Below are positions 32,159-40,999 of a stretch of 64,000 bases of DNA, piece after piece. Position 1 is the stretch's first letter; each line of letters opens with the position of its first letter. The translations under genes were made by a program, and so were the position numbers. This DNA comes from Gottfriedia luciferensis. Its GTDB lineage: Bacteria; Bacillota; Bacilli; Bacillales; Bacillaceae_G. The stretch is from positions 1 through 64,000 of the forward strand of contig NZ_MDKC01000035.1 in the NCBI RefSeq assembly GCF_001712755.1, in the 5' to 3' direction. The notes beneath the pieces are model-generated. The model saw only the letters and a program-made list of their open reading frames with translations. It was not told the origin of the DNA and ran no database searches.

Positions 32159-35100
32159 TTACTTCAATCCAAAAGCCTTAATAATATCTTGATTAATACT
32201 ATTACCCGCATCATCCCAAGCACTTGCTCTTAATGATACAGAAGTTGCCTTCTTACGGTTTTCAATTCTAGCTTTCCAGCCATCTTTTTCACGATTTAAA
32301 TCAACTAGTTCCCAAGTCTTGCCTTCATCATATGAAACTTCTAATGTTGCACCTTTCATTTTACCGTTTCCTGGTGCACCAGCTACTTGAATAGCTTTCA
32401 TTTCTAAATCGACCCAACGGCCTGATTTTGCATCACCATTCATGTCAGTTTCTACATTGTAATCAAGCGAGATTAATGGAAGTTCTGTTTGATATTCTTC
32501 TTGCTCTTTAGACCAGAATGTCCACTCTGTATGTGTTTTTACAGAATTATCAAAGCGAGCTGGATCGCGCCAAGCATCACTAACTACTTTATACTGCGTA
32601 TTTGCAGTTGGGTATTCATTAAATGAGTAGATTGCTTGTCCTTTTGCTTCTTTTACTAGTTTAGATCCTTGGTATAGTTTTAATGTTTGTGAACCTGGAT
32701 AATTAGTTTCTGAACCTGTGCTTCCTACTCCAGAATCAGCCCATGCAGGGATGTTGATGACTAAGTTGTTTCCTGTACGATAAGGTTTCCAGAAGCCATC
32801 ACCTAAACGAGGACGAGCAACCGGTGAGAACCACTCTTCATCTAATGTTTGACCTGGTTTGTATGTTGCTTTTGGCTGGCGTACTTCCCAAGCAGTATCT
32901 AGCACACTAGCTTGATGATACCAAGAAGTGCCTTTTTGAGCAGAAACCCATTCTGTTCGAACTGATGGTAGATTTAATTTCATTTGATAACCTACTCCAT
33001 TTGGTCGGTAAGATGGAATATCCCAACGGAATTCACCACCTGCTGTAGGTTGATCAGATTTGTATTCAGCATTAATTTTTACAAGGTCGTTCGCTTTAGG
33101 TGAATAAGTTACGTCATTTGGAATTGCATTGTCATGGTTATCAACAAGATCATAAACGTATTTCGAATTAGGAGTACCTTTTACGTCCAGTGTTACTTTT
33201 TTGGACTTCGCAGTCTCAATCAATTTTTTACCTTCTGTTTGGCTAATTGCTACAACCGCGATTGGAGAATCTGAAAGTGAGTAATCATCATTTTCAACTC
33301 CAACATATTCACTAATTTCTTCTGGTCCATCATTTACTGTGATAACTAGTTTTGCACCTGCTGCATATGCTGCTGCAGAACGTTCCATACCAGTTACTTC
33401 ATCACTTCGATCAACGATTACAGCTTTACCCTTAACGTTTAGTCCTTTATAATCGGCTGGAGCCCCTTTACCTACATAAACAGCGTCAAAATTGTATTTT
33501 CCATCTAGCGGCGTACTTCCTGCTTGTGGGATATCATCTAATTCATTGCCTTTGAAATTAATTGTCATGTATGGTTCAATCAATCTCCATCGAGTGTTGA
33601 ATGTAAATTTTCCATTTTTAACTTTCTTAGTTGGCTCAGCATACATCTTATCAACTATAGCCGGCATTACATAGATGTCACCAACATTGTTGCCATCAAT
33701 TTCACGGTAATATTCCATTTTTCTAAAGCTTGCTTCTGTTTTATTCGGTACGTTTGCTGTAATTTCATTGGCTTTTCTTGCATCCAATGTAACTGTTTGA
33801 GGACCATTTAAATTAATTTCAGGATCTCCTACAAGTGCAACGCCAGCGTGGTCAGTATCAGTATCAACATCCATCATTGACATTGCAGAATATGTTCCTG
33901 GTTTTAGACGTAATTCTGTTGTACCGTTAATTGCAATAAACTCCGGAATACCATTTGGACCAAGTAGATTGATATACGCTAATGTAGGATTACCGTCACG
34001 TCCAATAGCTTTTAAAGTTAGTGGATATCTTTCTTCTTCTTTAATCATAGCCAAAGCGGTATGCACAACAGTTTTACCATCAACATTTGCAGAAATCTGA
34101 CCTTGATAACGTTGACCATTAGCAGCTGCATTCGGATCAAGTGTTACATTTACATTTGCACTACCTTTTGCCGGTACAGTTACCTTGTTCGTTGAAAGTT
34201 TAAATAAACCAGCAGGTTCATCAGCATCGCTATTATCAGTAATTTTCGCTGATAGATCTAACGTCACAGGCTTATCACTATCGTTAGTGTAAGTAATTGT
34301 TTTCTCTTTCAATCCATCATTATCATGTGGCCAAGCATAGAAACCAAAATCAAGTGAACCTGTCGCACGCAAATCACCAAGAGTCGCTGCTGCAACATCA
34401 AGACGTCCAGTTCCACCTTCTAACGGCTTAATATCATCTAATTTTTTAGTTGTACTCATTAATGCATCTTTCAGCTGTGCGCCTGACCAATCAGGGTGAC
34501 GTTGTGAAAGAATCGCTGCCGCTCCTGCCACGTGTGGCGTAGCCATCGACGTACCACTCATTGAAAGATAAGATCCACTTCCTTGAGTTGAATATTGAGA
34601 TCGTGCAGCAGTAATATTTACACCTGGTGCTGTTAGATCCGGCTTTAATCCTTCACTTCCAAAACGTGGACCTTGTGAAGAGAAGTAAGCAAGATTATCT
34701 GATTTATCAACTGCACCAACTGTTAGTGCTGCATCTGCAGCTCCAGGAGAACCGATTCCTTCACGGCCTGTATTACCAGCCGCAATAACGAACAGAGAGC
34801 CTGTCTCAGCACTTAAATTATTAACCGCTTGTGACATTGGATCCGTACCATCACTTGACTCATCGCTTCCTAAACTCATGCTTACAATCTTGGCATTATG
34901 TGCAGCCCATTCCATACCATCAATAATCCATGAATCAAGACCAAAGCCTTCATTGCTTAACACTTTTCCTACTAGTAAACTAGCTCCTGGTGCTACCCCT
35001 TTATATTTTCCACCTGATGCTGCTCCCGTTCCTAGTACAGTCGAGGCAACATGAGTACCATGTGCATGAAAATCACGTACATCTTGGTCAGGAACAAAGC

Positions 35101-35920
35101 TTTTTGTTTCTTTTATTTGACCAGCTACATCTGGATGCTGTGCATCAATACCCGTGTCAAGAACTGCTACTTTTACGCCACTTCCGTTGTAACCAGCATT
35201 CCAAGCAGTAGGTGCCCCAATTTGAGGAACACTTTGCTCAAGCGTTGCCTTAACACGACCATCTAACCAAATTTTTTCAATTCCAGGTGTAACTAATGAC
35301 TTTGTAGATTTAACAGAATCCGCAGATTTTATATTTTTCTTAACATCTTGCCAGAACTCTTTCGAATCCTTTTTCTCTGCAGAAAGCGCTGCTCCATTTA
35401 TACTTTCAAGTTCATGTGTTTTCTTTGAAGCTTTTAATGTAGGCTTCACACTTGAGCGAGTTTTTGACTCTGAATACTGTACGATAACAGGTAATGTCTT
35501 TTGAGAAGCATCATCATATCCATCCGCTATTAGTGCAGTGATATTGAATAAATCTCGATCTAATGCACCAGAAGCTAAGTAAGGCATCGCTTGTTTTGGA
35601 ATAACATATGTATCCTTATTAACCGTCATGATATGTGAACCACCATCAGCTTTATCTGCTGGCTCAACACTAATCACACTTTGTCCATCTGCAAACTCTG
35701 TTACAGTAACAACATCACCTGTAATAAGGGTAATCACATGCTTCCCTGTACTTGCTTTTGCGTTAATTCCTTGAAGATTCGTTTCTACAGCACTACTATT
35801 TGTTAAATTTGAAACATTATTGCTTGTCCCGGCAGCTAACGCTTGAAAAGTCGGAACAGCAATAAGAGCTGTCGTCATCATCGCAGTAACATACTTATTT
35901 AACCTAGGCTTACCTGTCAT
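32159..35920 (-). CDS. Very large secreted S8 family serine peptidase (subtilase)
   Basis: About 1253 residues from the ATG behind GGGGAG (the ATG at 35965 would add 15 residues with no signal logic). A signal peptide ends near ALAAG (residue 31). A propeptide region starts with HVITLITGDVVTVTEF. The catalytic domain has Asp near 254 (VAVLDTGIDAQHPD), His near 287 (HAHGTHVAST) and Ser near 457 (SGTSMATPHVAGA). Ig-like beta domains follow, then a protease-associated segment (GKAVIVDRSDEVTGMERSAA) near 850. The GDVVTV N-terminus and the size resemble large Actinobacterial S8 peptidases more than the usual Bacillus subtilisins or Vpr. It is a single gene with a promoter at 36037-36065. Confidence 0.9.
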   Translation of the reverse strand: MTGKPRLNKYVTAMMTTALIAVPTFQALAAGTSNNVSNLTNSSAVETNLQGINAKASTGKHVITLITGDVVTVTEFADGQSVISVEPADKADGGSHIMTVNKDTYVIPKQAMPYLASGALDRDLFNITALIADGYDDASQKTLPVIVQYSESKTRSSVKPTLKASKKTHELESINGAALSAEKKDSKEFWQDVKKNIKSADSVKSTKSLVTPGIEKIWLDGRVKATLEQSVPQIGAPTAWNAGYNGSGVKVAVLDTGIDAQHPDVAGQIKETKSFVPDQDVRDFHAHGTHVASTVLGTGAASGGKYKGVAPGASLLVGKVLSNEGFGLDSWIIDGMEWAAHNAKIVSMSLGSDESSDGTDPMSQAVNNLSAETGSLFVIAAGNTGREGIGSPGAADAALTVGAVDKSDNLAYFSSQGPRFGSEGLKPDLTAPGVNITAARSQYSTQGSGSYLSMSGTSMATPHVAGAAAILSQRHPDWSGAQLKDALMSTTKKLDDIKPLEGGTGRLDVAAATLGDLRATGSLDFGFYAWPHDNDGLKEKTITYTNDSDKPVTLDLSAKITDNSDADEPAGLFKLSTNKVTVPAKGSANVNVTLDPNAAANGQRYQGQISANVDGKTVVHTALAMIKEEERYPLTLKAIGRDGNPTLAYINLLGPNGIPEFIAINGTTELRLKPGTYSAMSMMDVDTDTDHAGVALVGDPEINLNGPQTVTLDARKANEITANVPNKTEASFRKMEYYREIDGNNVGDIYVMPAIVDKMYAEPTKKVKNGKFTFNTRWRLIEPYMTINFKGNELDDIPQAGSTPLDGKYNFDAVYVGKGAPADYKGLNVKGKAVIVDRSDEVTGMERSAAAYAAGAKLVITVNDGPEEISEYVGVENDDYSLSDSPIAVVAISQTEGKKLIETAKSKKVTLDVKGTPNSKYVYDLVDNHDNAIPNDVTYSPKANDLVKINAEYKSDQPTAGGEFRWDIPSYRPNGVGYQMKLNLPSVRTEWVSAQKGTSWYHQASVLDTAWEVRQPKATYKPGQTLDEEWFSPVARPRLGDGFWKPYRTGNNLVINIPAWADSGVGSTGSETNYPGSQTLKLYQGSKLVKEAKGQAIYSFNEYPTANTQYKVVSDAWRDPARFDNSVKTHTEWTFWSKEQEEYQTELPLISLDYNVETDMNGDAKSGRWVDLEMKAIQVAGAPGNGKMKGATLEVSYDEGKTWELVDLNREKDGWKARIENRKKATSVSLRASAWDDAGNSINQDIIKAFGLK

Positions 35921-36036
35921 CTTACACTCCCCTATTCTGATAAAATAAAAAAAGCGACTTCTCATATGAATCTATTAAAATCGATTTTAATCGTTCATAT
36001 CCAAACCACTTCTTAAAAAGCACTCTACATTATCAA

Positions 36037-36065
36037 AATATAAAGAATATTCAATTATTGGTCAA
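36037..36065 (-). promoter_or_regulatory. Sigma-A-type promoter of the subtilase gene
   Basis: On the minus strand TTGACC, a 17-base spacer, and TATATT. It is placed about 115 bases before the ATG. The rest of 35966-36293 shows no coding signal. Confidence 0.5.
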
Positions 36066-36293
36066 TTGGGTTATTTAGCTCCTGATTTAACAGCATTTTA
36101 TTAAAACGCGCTAATTTTTCTAATCGTTTTTAAATGAAATTAACCCACTTATTTTCACAAAATAAATGATTAGTTTTTTACTTTTTAATTTTCAATCTAA
36201 TTAAATAGACCTATTAAAAATTCGTATAAAAATATCTTTAGAGGAAAAATGTACCTATTCCTTTTTCGCTAAAAATTAGGTTATTTACTATAT

Positions 36294-36325
36294 AAAAGCA
36301 CTTAACTCTTTGTTATGTTAAGTGC
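36294..36325 (-). terminator. Terminator of the membrane protein gene at 36394
   Basis: GCACTTAAC and GTTAAGTGC arms with a 10-base loop, then CTTTTATAT on the minus strand. Confidence 0.65.
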
Positions 36326-36393
36326 CTCTCCCTTTATTAAGATAATTTGATATAAGTTTTAAAACCTAGGTTATTCATAGATTTTCTAAAAGT

Positions 36394-36924
36394 TTACATC
36401 CTTTTAAAACTAAATCCGGTAGTTATCAAACAAGATAGAAATGCAACAATTGAAACCACTAATCCAATCATCAATCCTAATGATCTCATAAACAGATCTT
36501 CACCTGGATAAGAAGGTTCAAGATTTAATAACCAAAATAGAAACAAAATTGATAATAAAATATAAAAACTACTCCCTAAAATACTCATTTTAATTCGGTT
36601 TGCGTTTGAACCTTGCCATGCCTTATTCACAATCATCCATAAAAAGAAGCTTCCAAAGACGGCCAAAACCATTACCAATAAGTCGAGAAATGGAATTAGT
36701 AGATACGTTAATAGATAAATTAACAGACAAGAAGTAAAAAACAACGTTGCATTCATAATAAACAAGAAAATACCTGACATTAAATGATTTTGAAACCAAC
36801 TAGTATTTTTCAATTTAAAAACAAGTTTATTATTTTCACCAAGCTTAGATGATACTTTATCCTTACTAAATAGAATTATGGAAACTGCAATAAAAACGAA
36901 CAATAAAAATAAAGTCAATGACAC
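36394..36924 (-). CDS. Four-helix membrane protein, unknown function
   Basis: 176 residues with a short N-terminal helix (residues 2-18), a polar Lys/Asn-rich loop, then four further hydrophobic segments (about 50-75, 78-100, 113-130 and 147-170). There is no recognisable motif. It is monocistronic between two terminators. Confidence 0.5.
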   Translation of the reverse strand: MSLTLFLLFVFIAVSIILFSKDKVSSKLGENNKLVFKLKNTSWFQNHLMSGIFLFIMNATLFFTSCLLIYLLTYLLIPFLDLLVMVLAVFGSFFLWMIVNKAWQGSNANRIKMSILGSSFYILLSILFLFWLLNLEPSYPGEDLFMRSLGLMIGLVVSIVAFLSCLITTGFSFKRM

Positions 36925-37009
36925 TTTACCTCCATATTTAATTCTTATTATTACTAATTATAAAATGAAATATATTCCAGTGGAGTAACAATCTATGAAA
37001 TTTATATGA

Positions 37010-37054
37010 AAAAAGCTATAAACAAGCGATTAAGCAATTGTTTATAGCTTTTTT
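37010..37054. terminator. Bidirectional hairpin terminator
   Basis: AAAAAGCTATAAACAA and TTGTTTATAGCTTTTTT arms with a 12-base loop. Confidence 0.75.
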
Positions 37055-37144
37055 ATACGATAAATAATTCTTTCACAAAATTATAACATTCATAAATCTT
37101 ACTCTTTATTAATTCAACTATAATAAAAGATAATCCTAGTTTAG

Positions 37145-37267
37145 ATGTTTTATATAAAAACGAAAGAATCAAAATATGTACGATACTTGAATACTGATAA
37201 AAAAATTGAAAAAGTAGAGAAGGACTTAAGACATGCTGATTATATAGAAAATACTTATTACAAGTAA
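37145..37267 (+). pseudogene. Possible gene fragment, 40 codons
   Basis: Reads FYIKTKESKYVRYLNTDKKI, then EKVEKDLRHADYIENTYYK and a stop, with an in-frame stop just before the ATG and no ribosome binding site. The composition is protein-like. It is probably a remnant, unrecognised. Confidence 0.25.
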
Positions 37268-37283
37268 TTTTAAATATTAAATA

Positions 37284-37332
37284 AAAAATGGAATGTAAGA
37301 TAAACCGATCCTCCTGGTTTTATCTTCATTCC
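37284..37332 (-). terminator. Terminator of the AlbA_2-domain gene
   Basis: GGAATG.AAGATAAA.CC pairs with GG.TTTATCTTCATTCC, followed by a T-run on the minus strand. Confidence 0.7.
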
Positions 37333-37368
37333 TATAATTTCTGCATTTTATTCTAACCTCAATACTAA

Positions 37369-38112
37369 TCACTCAATATTACTAACCTCCAAAACAATCT
37401 CAATCTTCCGCTTCTTCTTCTCAATCATACTGGCAATAAATTCACTAAAATCATCTTTTTGACTTTTTGGGGTTTTATTTGTATCACCACTAATTGCAGC
37501 GATTCGATACAGGATCTTTAATTGTTCCATATGCTCATTTAGACTCATATTTGATAAGTCCTCATATTGTTCAATGAGCCTTTTTCTAAAAATAATTTCT
37601 AAGTCATCGTTTGTGGCAGTTTCGTTTGAAGTATTTTTTCGAATATAAATTTTATCTGTAAATAATTTATCGGAGCCTCTTTTAGCAATAAACGGGATAT
37701 ACCGATTTTGCTCGGGGATATAAATGATGAAGAAGGTTTTACCACTAAAATATCCATACATTTCATTCTCATCGTAATCAATTTGTTGAAGATGATAAAT
37801 TAGAATAGAAGGTAAGTAGCCATTTAATTTTCTTTGAAAATCGGTTGGATCCTTTAGCTCTTCTTTAAGGATTCCTACGGGGTGATTATCATCATTTACG
37901 CCAAAAATAATTGATCCTCCACCAGAATTTGCCATTGCAATGATTAATTTTGCAATTTGGTCCTCTCTAACGAATGTTTCCTTAAAATCCAATGCATTAT
38001 TTTCTCCAAAAGATTGTTCAATCAGATTTTTAAGAGAAGCAATATCAAAATTCTTATCTGCATAATTAAATGTATTTAGAAATTCCTGCTTATAAATCGG
38101 CCTTTTAACCAT
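37369..38112 (-). CDS. AlbA_2/Schlafen-type putative DNA-binding protein
   Basis: About 247 residues from the ATG after AGGTGG. Residues about 20-150 form an AlbA_2 (AAA_4, PF04326) domain. The motif ALDFKETFVREDQIAKLIIA, then MANSGGGSIIFGVNDDNHPV is diagnostic. The domain occurs in Schlafen-like nucleases and regulators that bind nucleic acid. The C-terminus (residues 190-247) is helical and basic (KKKRKIEIVLEV). No nuclease motif is evident. It lies next to a RelA/SpoT-domain gene on the same strand, with a hairpin between them. Confidence 0.8.
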   Translation of the reverse strand: MVKRPIYKQEFLNTFNYADKNFDIASLKNLIEQSFGENNALDFKETFVREDQIAKLIIAMANSGGGSIIFGVNDDNHPVGILKEELKDPTDFQRKLNGYLPSILIYHLQQIDYDENEMYGYFSGKTFFIIYIPEQNRYIPFIAKRGSDKLFTDKIYIRKNTSNETATNDDLEIIFRKRLIEQYEDLSNMSLNEHMEQLKILYRIAAISGDTNKTPKSQKDDFSEFIASMIEKKKRKIEIVLEVSNIE

Positions 38113-38226
38113 TATTCCACCTAGTTTCATATTTTTTAAAATCTAAACTAGATCTGTTATTACATTTAATGTTAGGAAAAAAGAAATGGCACCTAAATAT
38201 CCTACAATTTTTCTGGTAAAAAATTC

Positions 38227-38252
38227 AAAAAGCCAAAGCACATAGCCTTGGC
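38227..38252 (-). terminator. Terminator of the RelA/SpoT-domain gene
   Basis: GCCAA.GC and GC.TTGGC arms around ACATA, with AAAAA to the left giving a T-run on the minus strand. Confidence 0.65.
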
Positions 38253-38268
38253 CTCTAATATCAATGAT

Positions 38269-39225
38269 CTAAAAATCACTAGGAAATATTCTTCGTTTAA
38301 AGTGATATTCAACTGAGCGATTATTAAACAGATTACTATAATTTACTTTAATCTTTTTAACTTCTAGTTGCTTAATTTTCTCTTCTAATGACTTCTTATC
38401 CTCATCAGTTAATTTTCCATCCTCTGACAAACTAGAAATTTCATTTAATAATTCCTGAATCTTTTCATCACGAAATTCTTTTTCTTCATTTTGTTGATAA
38501 ATGGTCATCTTAGTATGAAGAATTGAATTGACCAATTCGTCAGCCCCACCCGAAAGTCTATTTAAGATTAAAAGCTGTTCATTTAATATCTCATTATCTA
38601 AATCATAAGGATACCTTAGTTGATGATCTATTTCGCTCCAGCCTTCTTCAAAGATTGTTCTTACTTGAATTTCAGCTAAATAATTCACTTTTGTCATTTG
38701 CGACTTAATCACATAATGCCATGATCGATATCCGGCATCATGAACTAAAAACTGAAACTTTTCCTCCTCAATATGCTGTTCGCTTGTCATATCTCCTAAG
38801 CGATGGTAAATAGTCGCTTTTTCATGTAAATTCCAATTTTGTCTAATAGTTTTGTCTATATCTGCAGCTTGGTATTTATATAAATGTAATGCTCTTATAC
38901 CAATTAGATCTGTGATTTCTGATTTATAATTCGAAACATTGATTTCATAAGATGAGTCTGATTTTTTGCCTTTTATCGTCTTTCGAATAATCTTTTCAAT
39001 TAAATGATCAGGATATTTAATTCTTGATTTCACAGTATGAATTTCAGGATTTTTACGGAGTATTTCTGAAATAAAAGTAGCTACAGTTTCAAGATTCGGA
39101 ATTTCTGATATGTATTCATTATAAATTTCAATATATTTTGACCAGTCTAAACAGTACTTTTCAAAATCCTGTTCATCGATTTTATATTTTTCAAAGAAAT
39201 ACTTTTGATTCTCTATTAGGCCCAT
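38269..39225 (-). CDS. RelA/SpoT nucleotidyltransferase-domain protein
   Basis: 318 residues. Residues about 50-220 are an alarmone-synthetase fold. Visible are VKSRIKYPDHLIEKIIRKTI (ATP side), the EITDLIGIRALHLYKYQA motif with the metal Asp, the G-loop GYRSWHYVIKS with Tyr and His for GTP stacking, and AEIQVRTIFEEGWSEIDHQL. All key residues are intact. A coiled coil (residues 240-290) follows. There is no hydrolase or TGS/ACT domain, so this is not the house-keeping Rel. It could be a small alarmone synthetase or a toxSAS-type toxin that pyrophosphorylates nucleotides or tRNA, and sequence alone does not decide. Confidence 0.85.
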   Translation of the reverse strand: MGLIENQKYFFEKYKIDEQDFEKYCLDWSKYIEIYNEYISEIPNLETVATFISEILRKNPEIHTVKSRIKYPDHLIEKIIRKTIKGKKSDSSYEINVSNYKSEITDLIGIRALHLYKYQAADIDKTIRQNWNLHEKATIYHRLGDMTSEQHIEEEKFQFLVHDAGYRSWHYVIKSQMTKVNYLAEIQVRTIFEEGWSEIDHQLRYPYDLDNEILNEQLLILNRLSGGADELVNSILHTKMTIYQQNEEKEFRDEKIQELLNEISSLSEDGKLTDEDKKSLEEKIKQLEVKKIKVNYSNLFNNRSVEYHFKRRIFPSDF

Positions 39226-39367
39226 ACGTTATCTCCTTCTAATAATTCCATAACCATATCCTACCATATTTCTGGAAGAAACATACTTTTACAGTACAGA
39301 AATTGAGTATGACTGTTCTACTTTTTTACTAATCTTATTATTAAATAATCGAACAAATGACCTATTT

Positions 39368-39442
39368 TGAATATACGTTCGTAAAAAATCTATCTATTTT
39401 CTAAAAAAACCACTTACATTAGAATAGATGTTCGTGTATAAT
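39368..39442 (+). promoter_or_regulatory. Promoter with two LexA-box-like sites
   Basis: -35 TTACAT (39414-39419), a 17-base spacer and a perfect -10 TATAAT (39437-39442). The spacer contains GAAT-AGAT-GTTCG. A second site TGAAT-ATAC-GTTCG lies at 39368-39381. Both differ from the Bacillus LexA consensus CGAACRNRYGTTCG mainly by GAAT instead of GAAC in one half. Control by LexA is inferred. Confidence 0.5.
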
Positions 39443-39540
39443 AAAAACATTCAAACAAAACAGAACATACAATCTTAAAATTCAAGACAATTAAAGCCTA
39501 AGAGAACTTAAAAGTAGAACAAAAAAAGGAGATGTGAAAA

Positions 39541-39621
39541 ATGGAAATTATCATTCTATGTAGTGTCTTATTATCTTGGTGTATTTTAGAGGGTTTTAAC
39601 AAATTTGTAGTAAATCGTTGA
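39541..39621 (+). CDS. Candidate 26-residue hydrophobic peptide
   Basis: ATG at 39541, 9 bases after AAAGGAG, reading EIIILCSVLLSWCILEGFNK then FVVNR and TGA. A single membrane-spanning stretch with a basic end is the usual build of small membrane toxins or regulatory peptides. A promoter with LexA-like boxes lies about 100 bases upstream and a strong terminator about 75 bases downstream, so there is a complete small transcription unit. No homologue is known to me. Confidence 0.45.
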   Translation: MEIIILCSVLLSWCILEGFNKFVVNR

Positions 39622-39693
39622 AAGCACTAAAAGAGATTCTTTATATTACTTTAGAAAGGATAAACTCTCTTATTCCCTAAAACTAATTTCAAA

Positions 39694-39738
39694 CAAAAAA
39701 GTGCTCTTCTACTTTGAAAAGATAAAAGAGCACTTTTA
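39694..39738. terminator. Bidirectional terminator
   Basis: AAAAAAGTGCTCTT and AAAGAGCACTTTT arms with a long loop. It lies between the peptide unit and the convergent AbrB-like gene. Confidence 0.8.
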
Positions 39739-39746
39739 GAGATTTT

Positions 39747-40178
39747 TTATTTAGCTATGTATTCCTGCAATTCCTTAAGAAGAATTTCTGCGCCGTATTT
39801 ACTTACTACAATCTTTCCACTATCAAACGAAAAATTATTTTCATCAATAACTCCTGTTATCATACAAGCATTACTAGAAACAAATTGTTTAAGGATAATC
39901 TTTTGTTCCTCAATAAATACTTCAAATGGTTCATATTTATTTAGATTTAACATTTTTCTTAATTCCTTTGGTAAAACAATTCTTCCTAAGTCATCTAGTC
40001 TTCGGACAATTCCACTTAGACCGGAATTTTCATCATATTTTGTAAGAATAATCATACCTTCTTCAAAATGAATTTCAAAAGGAGCATTGTTCTCTAAATT
40101 CATTGTGTTTCTTAGTTCTTTTGGTAGAACAATTCTTCCAAGATCGTCTAGTTTTCTAATAATTCCAGTTGATTTCAT
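39747..40178 (-). CDS. AbrB-like transition-state regulator with duplicated DNA-binding domain
   Basis: 143 residues. Two complete SpoVT/AbrB swapped-hairpin domains stand in tandem: STGIIRKLDDLGRIVLPKEL (residues 2-48) and LSGIVRRLDDLGRIVLPKEL (53-98). A C-terminal part follows, ITGVIDENNFSFDSGKIVVS then KYGAEILLKELQEYI, like the multimerisation domain of AbrB. Normal AbrB has one such DNA-binding domain per 94-residue chain and binds as a tetramer. This chain carries two, so it may bind as a dimer. It is monocistronic. AbrB-type proteins repress post-exponential genes. Confidence 0.88.
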   Translation of the reverse strand: MKSTGIIRKLDDLGRIVLPKELRNTMNLENNAPFEIHFEEGMIILTKYDENSGLSGIVRRLDDLGRIVLPKELRKMLNLNKYEPFEVFIEEQKIILKQFVSSNACMITGVIDENNFSFDSGKIVVSKYGAEILLKELQEYIAK

Positions 40179-40417
40179 ACTTGCAACTCCCCATTTATTT
40201 CTATCTCTTTATCTACTCAATATAATTCTCTCTATAGTTACATTGAGTTTAGTTTAATAATACCAAATTATTTTAATTTTCTCTCTACTTATATCGACTC
40301 ATTTTTACTTATATTAATACAAATTAATAAAAATTTATTGATATTTCTTAATTATCATCCTTTTTACCCTATCTTTTTTAGTATTCGTTAAATTAGGTAA
40401 AATTTTTTAAAAGATTC
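40179..40417. other. AT-rich promoter region of the AbrB-like gene
   Basis: No gene or clear motif recognised. Runs of A and T resemble the poorly conserved targets of AbrB itself. Confidence 0.3.
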
Positions 40418-40474
40418 AAAAAGAGATGAGTTAATCAATCGGTAACGAATTACCTTTAATTAACTCATCTCTTA
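40418..40474 (-). terminator. Terminator of the SASP gene
   Basis: AAGAGATGAGTTAAT and ATTAACTCATCTCTT perfect 15-base arms with a 24-base loop, followed by TTT on the minus strand. Confidence 0.8.
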
Positions 40475-40485
40475 AAATAAATCTT

Positions 40486-40686
40486 TTATCTTGTATATCC
40501 ACCGAGACTTTGTTCAGCCATTTGAACTAAACGTTTTGTAATCTCTCCACCTACAGAACCATTTGCACGAGCTGTTGAATCTGGACCTAAATGTACTCCA
40601 AATTCTGTTGCAATTTCATACTTCATCTGATCGATTGCAGATTCAGCATTTGGTGAAACATATTGATTTGAAGATCTGTTTGCCAT
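40486..40686 (-). CDS. Alpha/beta-type small acid-soluble spore protein
   Basis: 66 residues. The hallmark SASP sequence is [20 protein letters not shown] followed by [20 protein letters not shown]. It includes the GPR protease site at EIATEFG and the DNA-binding helix. These proteins coat spore DNA, switch it to A-form and protect it from UV and heat, then are degraded on germination. AAGGGG is the ribosome binding site. A sigma-G-type promoter lies upstream. This is direct evidence that the organism sporulates. Confidence 0.97.
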   Translation of the reverse strand: MANRSSNQYVSPNAESAIDQMKYEIATEFGVHLGPDSTARANGSVGGEITKRLVQMAEQSLGGYTR

Positions 40687-40739
40687 GATATGTAGCCCCT
40701 TATAATAAAATTTTCTGATATAAACTATCAGATTGCTGT

Positions 40740-40769
40740 TAGTATTTCATATTGAATTGAAAATATTCA
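40740..40769 (-). promoter_or_regulatory. Sigma-G-type promoter of the SASP gene
   Basis: On the minus strand TGAATA, a 17-base spacer, and AATACTA, close to the forespore sigma-G consensus (TGAATA ... CATACTA) and suitably placed about 50 bases before the ATG. Confidence 0.65.
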
Positions 40770-40999
40770 TCATATAAATATTTCTGTAACTATTTGAATG
40801 ATTCATACGAAATTTTATGGCAAATAGAGTTTTCCTTGATATTTGAAATCTTAATTCATCTGCAAAGATTGTCAGATTATTTCCCAAAAAATAAATTAAT
40901 TGCTAAATATGATTGAATCAATAGCTAATCACACTTAAACAGAACTCCCATATATTATATTAGTATAATTCCATTTTTCTGAAAGGTAGGTGTAACAAA

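Noticed and set aside
34990-35266. Plus-strand frames opposite the subtilase catalytic domain
   Set aside because: Antisense shadows of the protease gene with no start signals.
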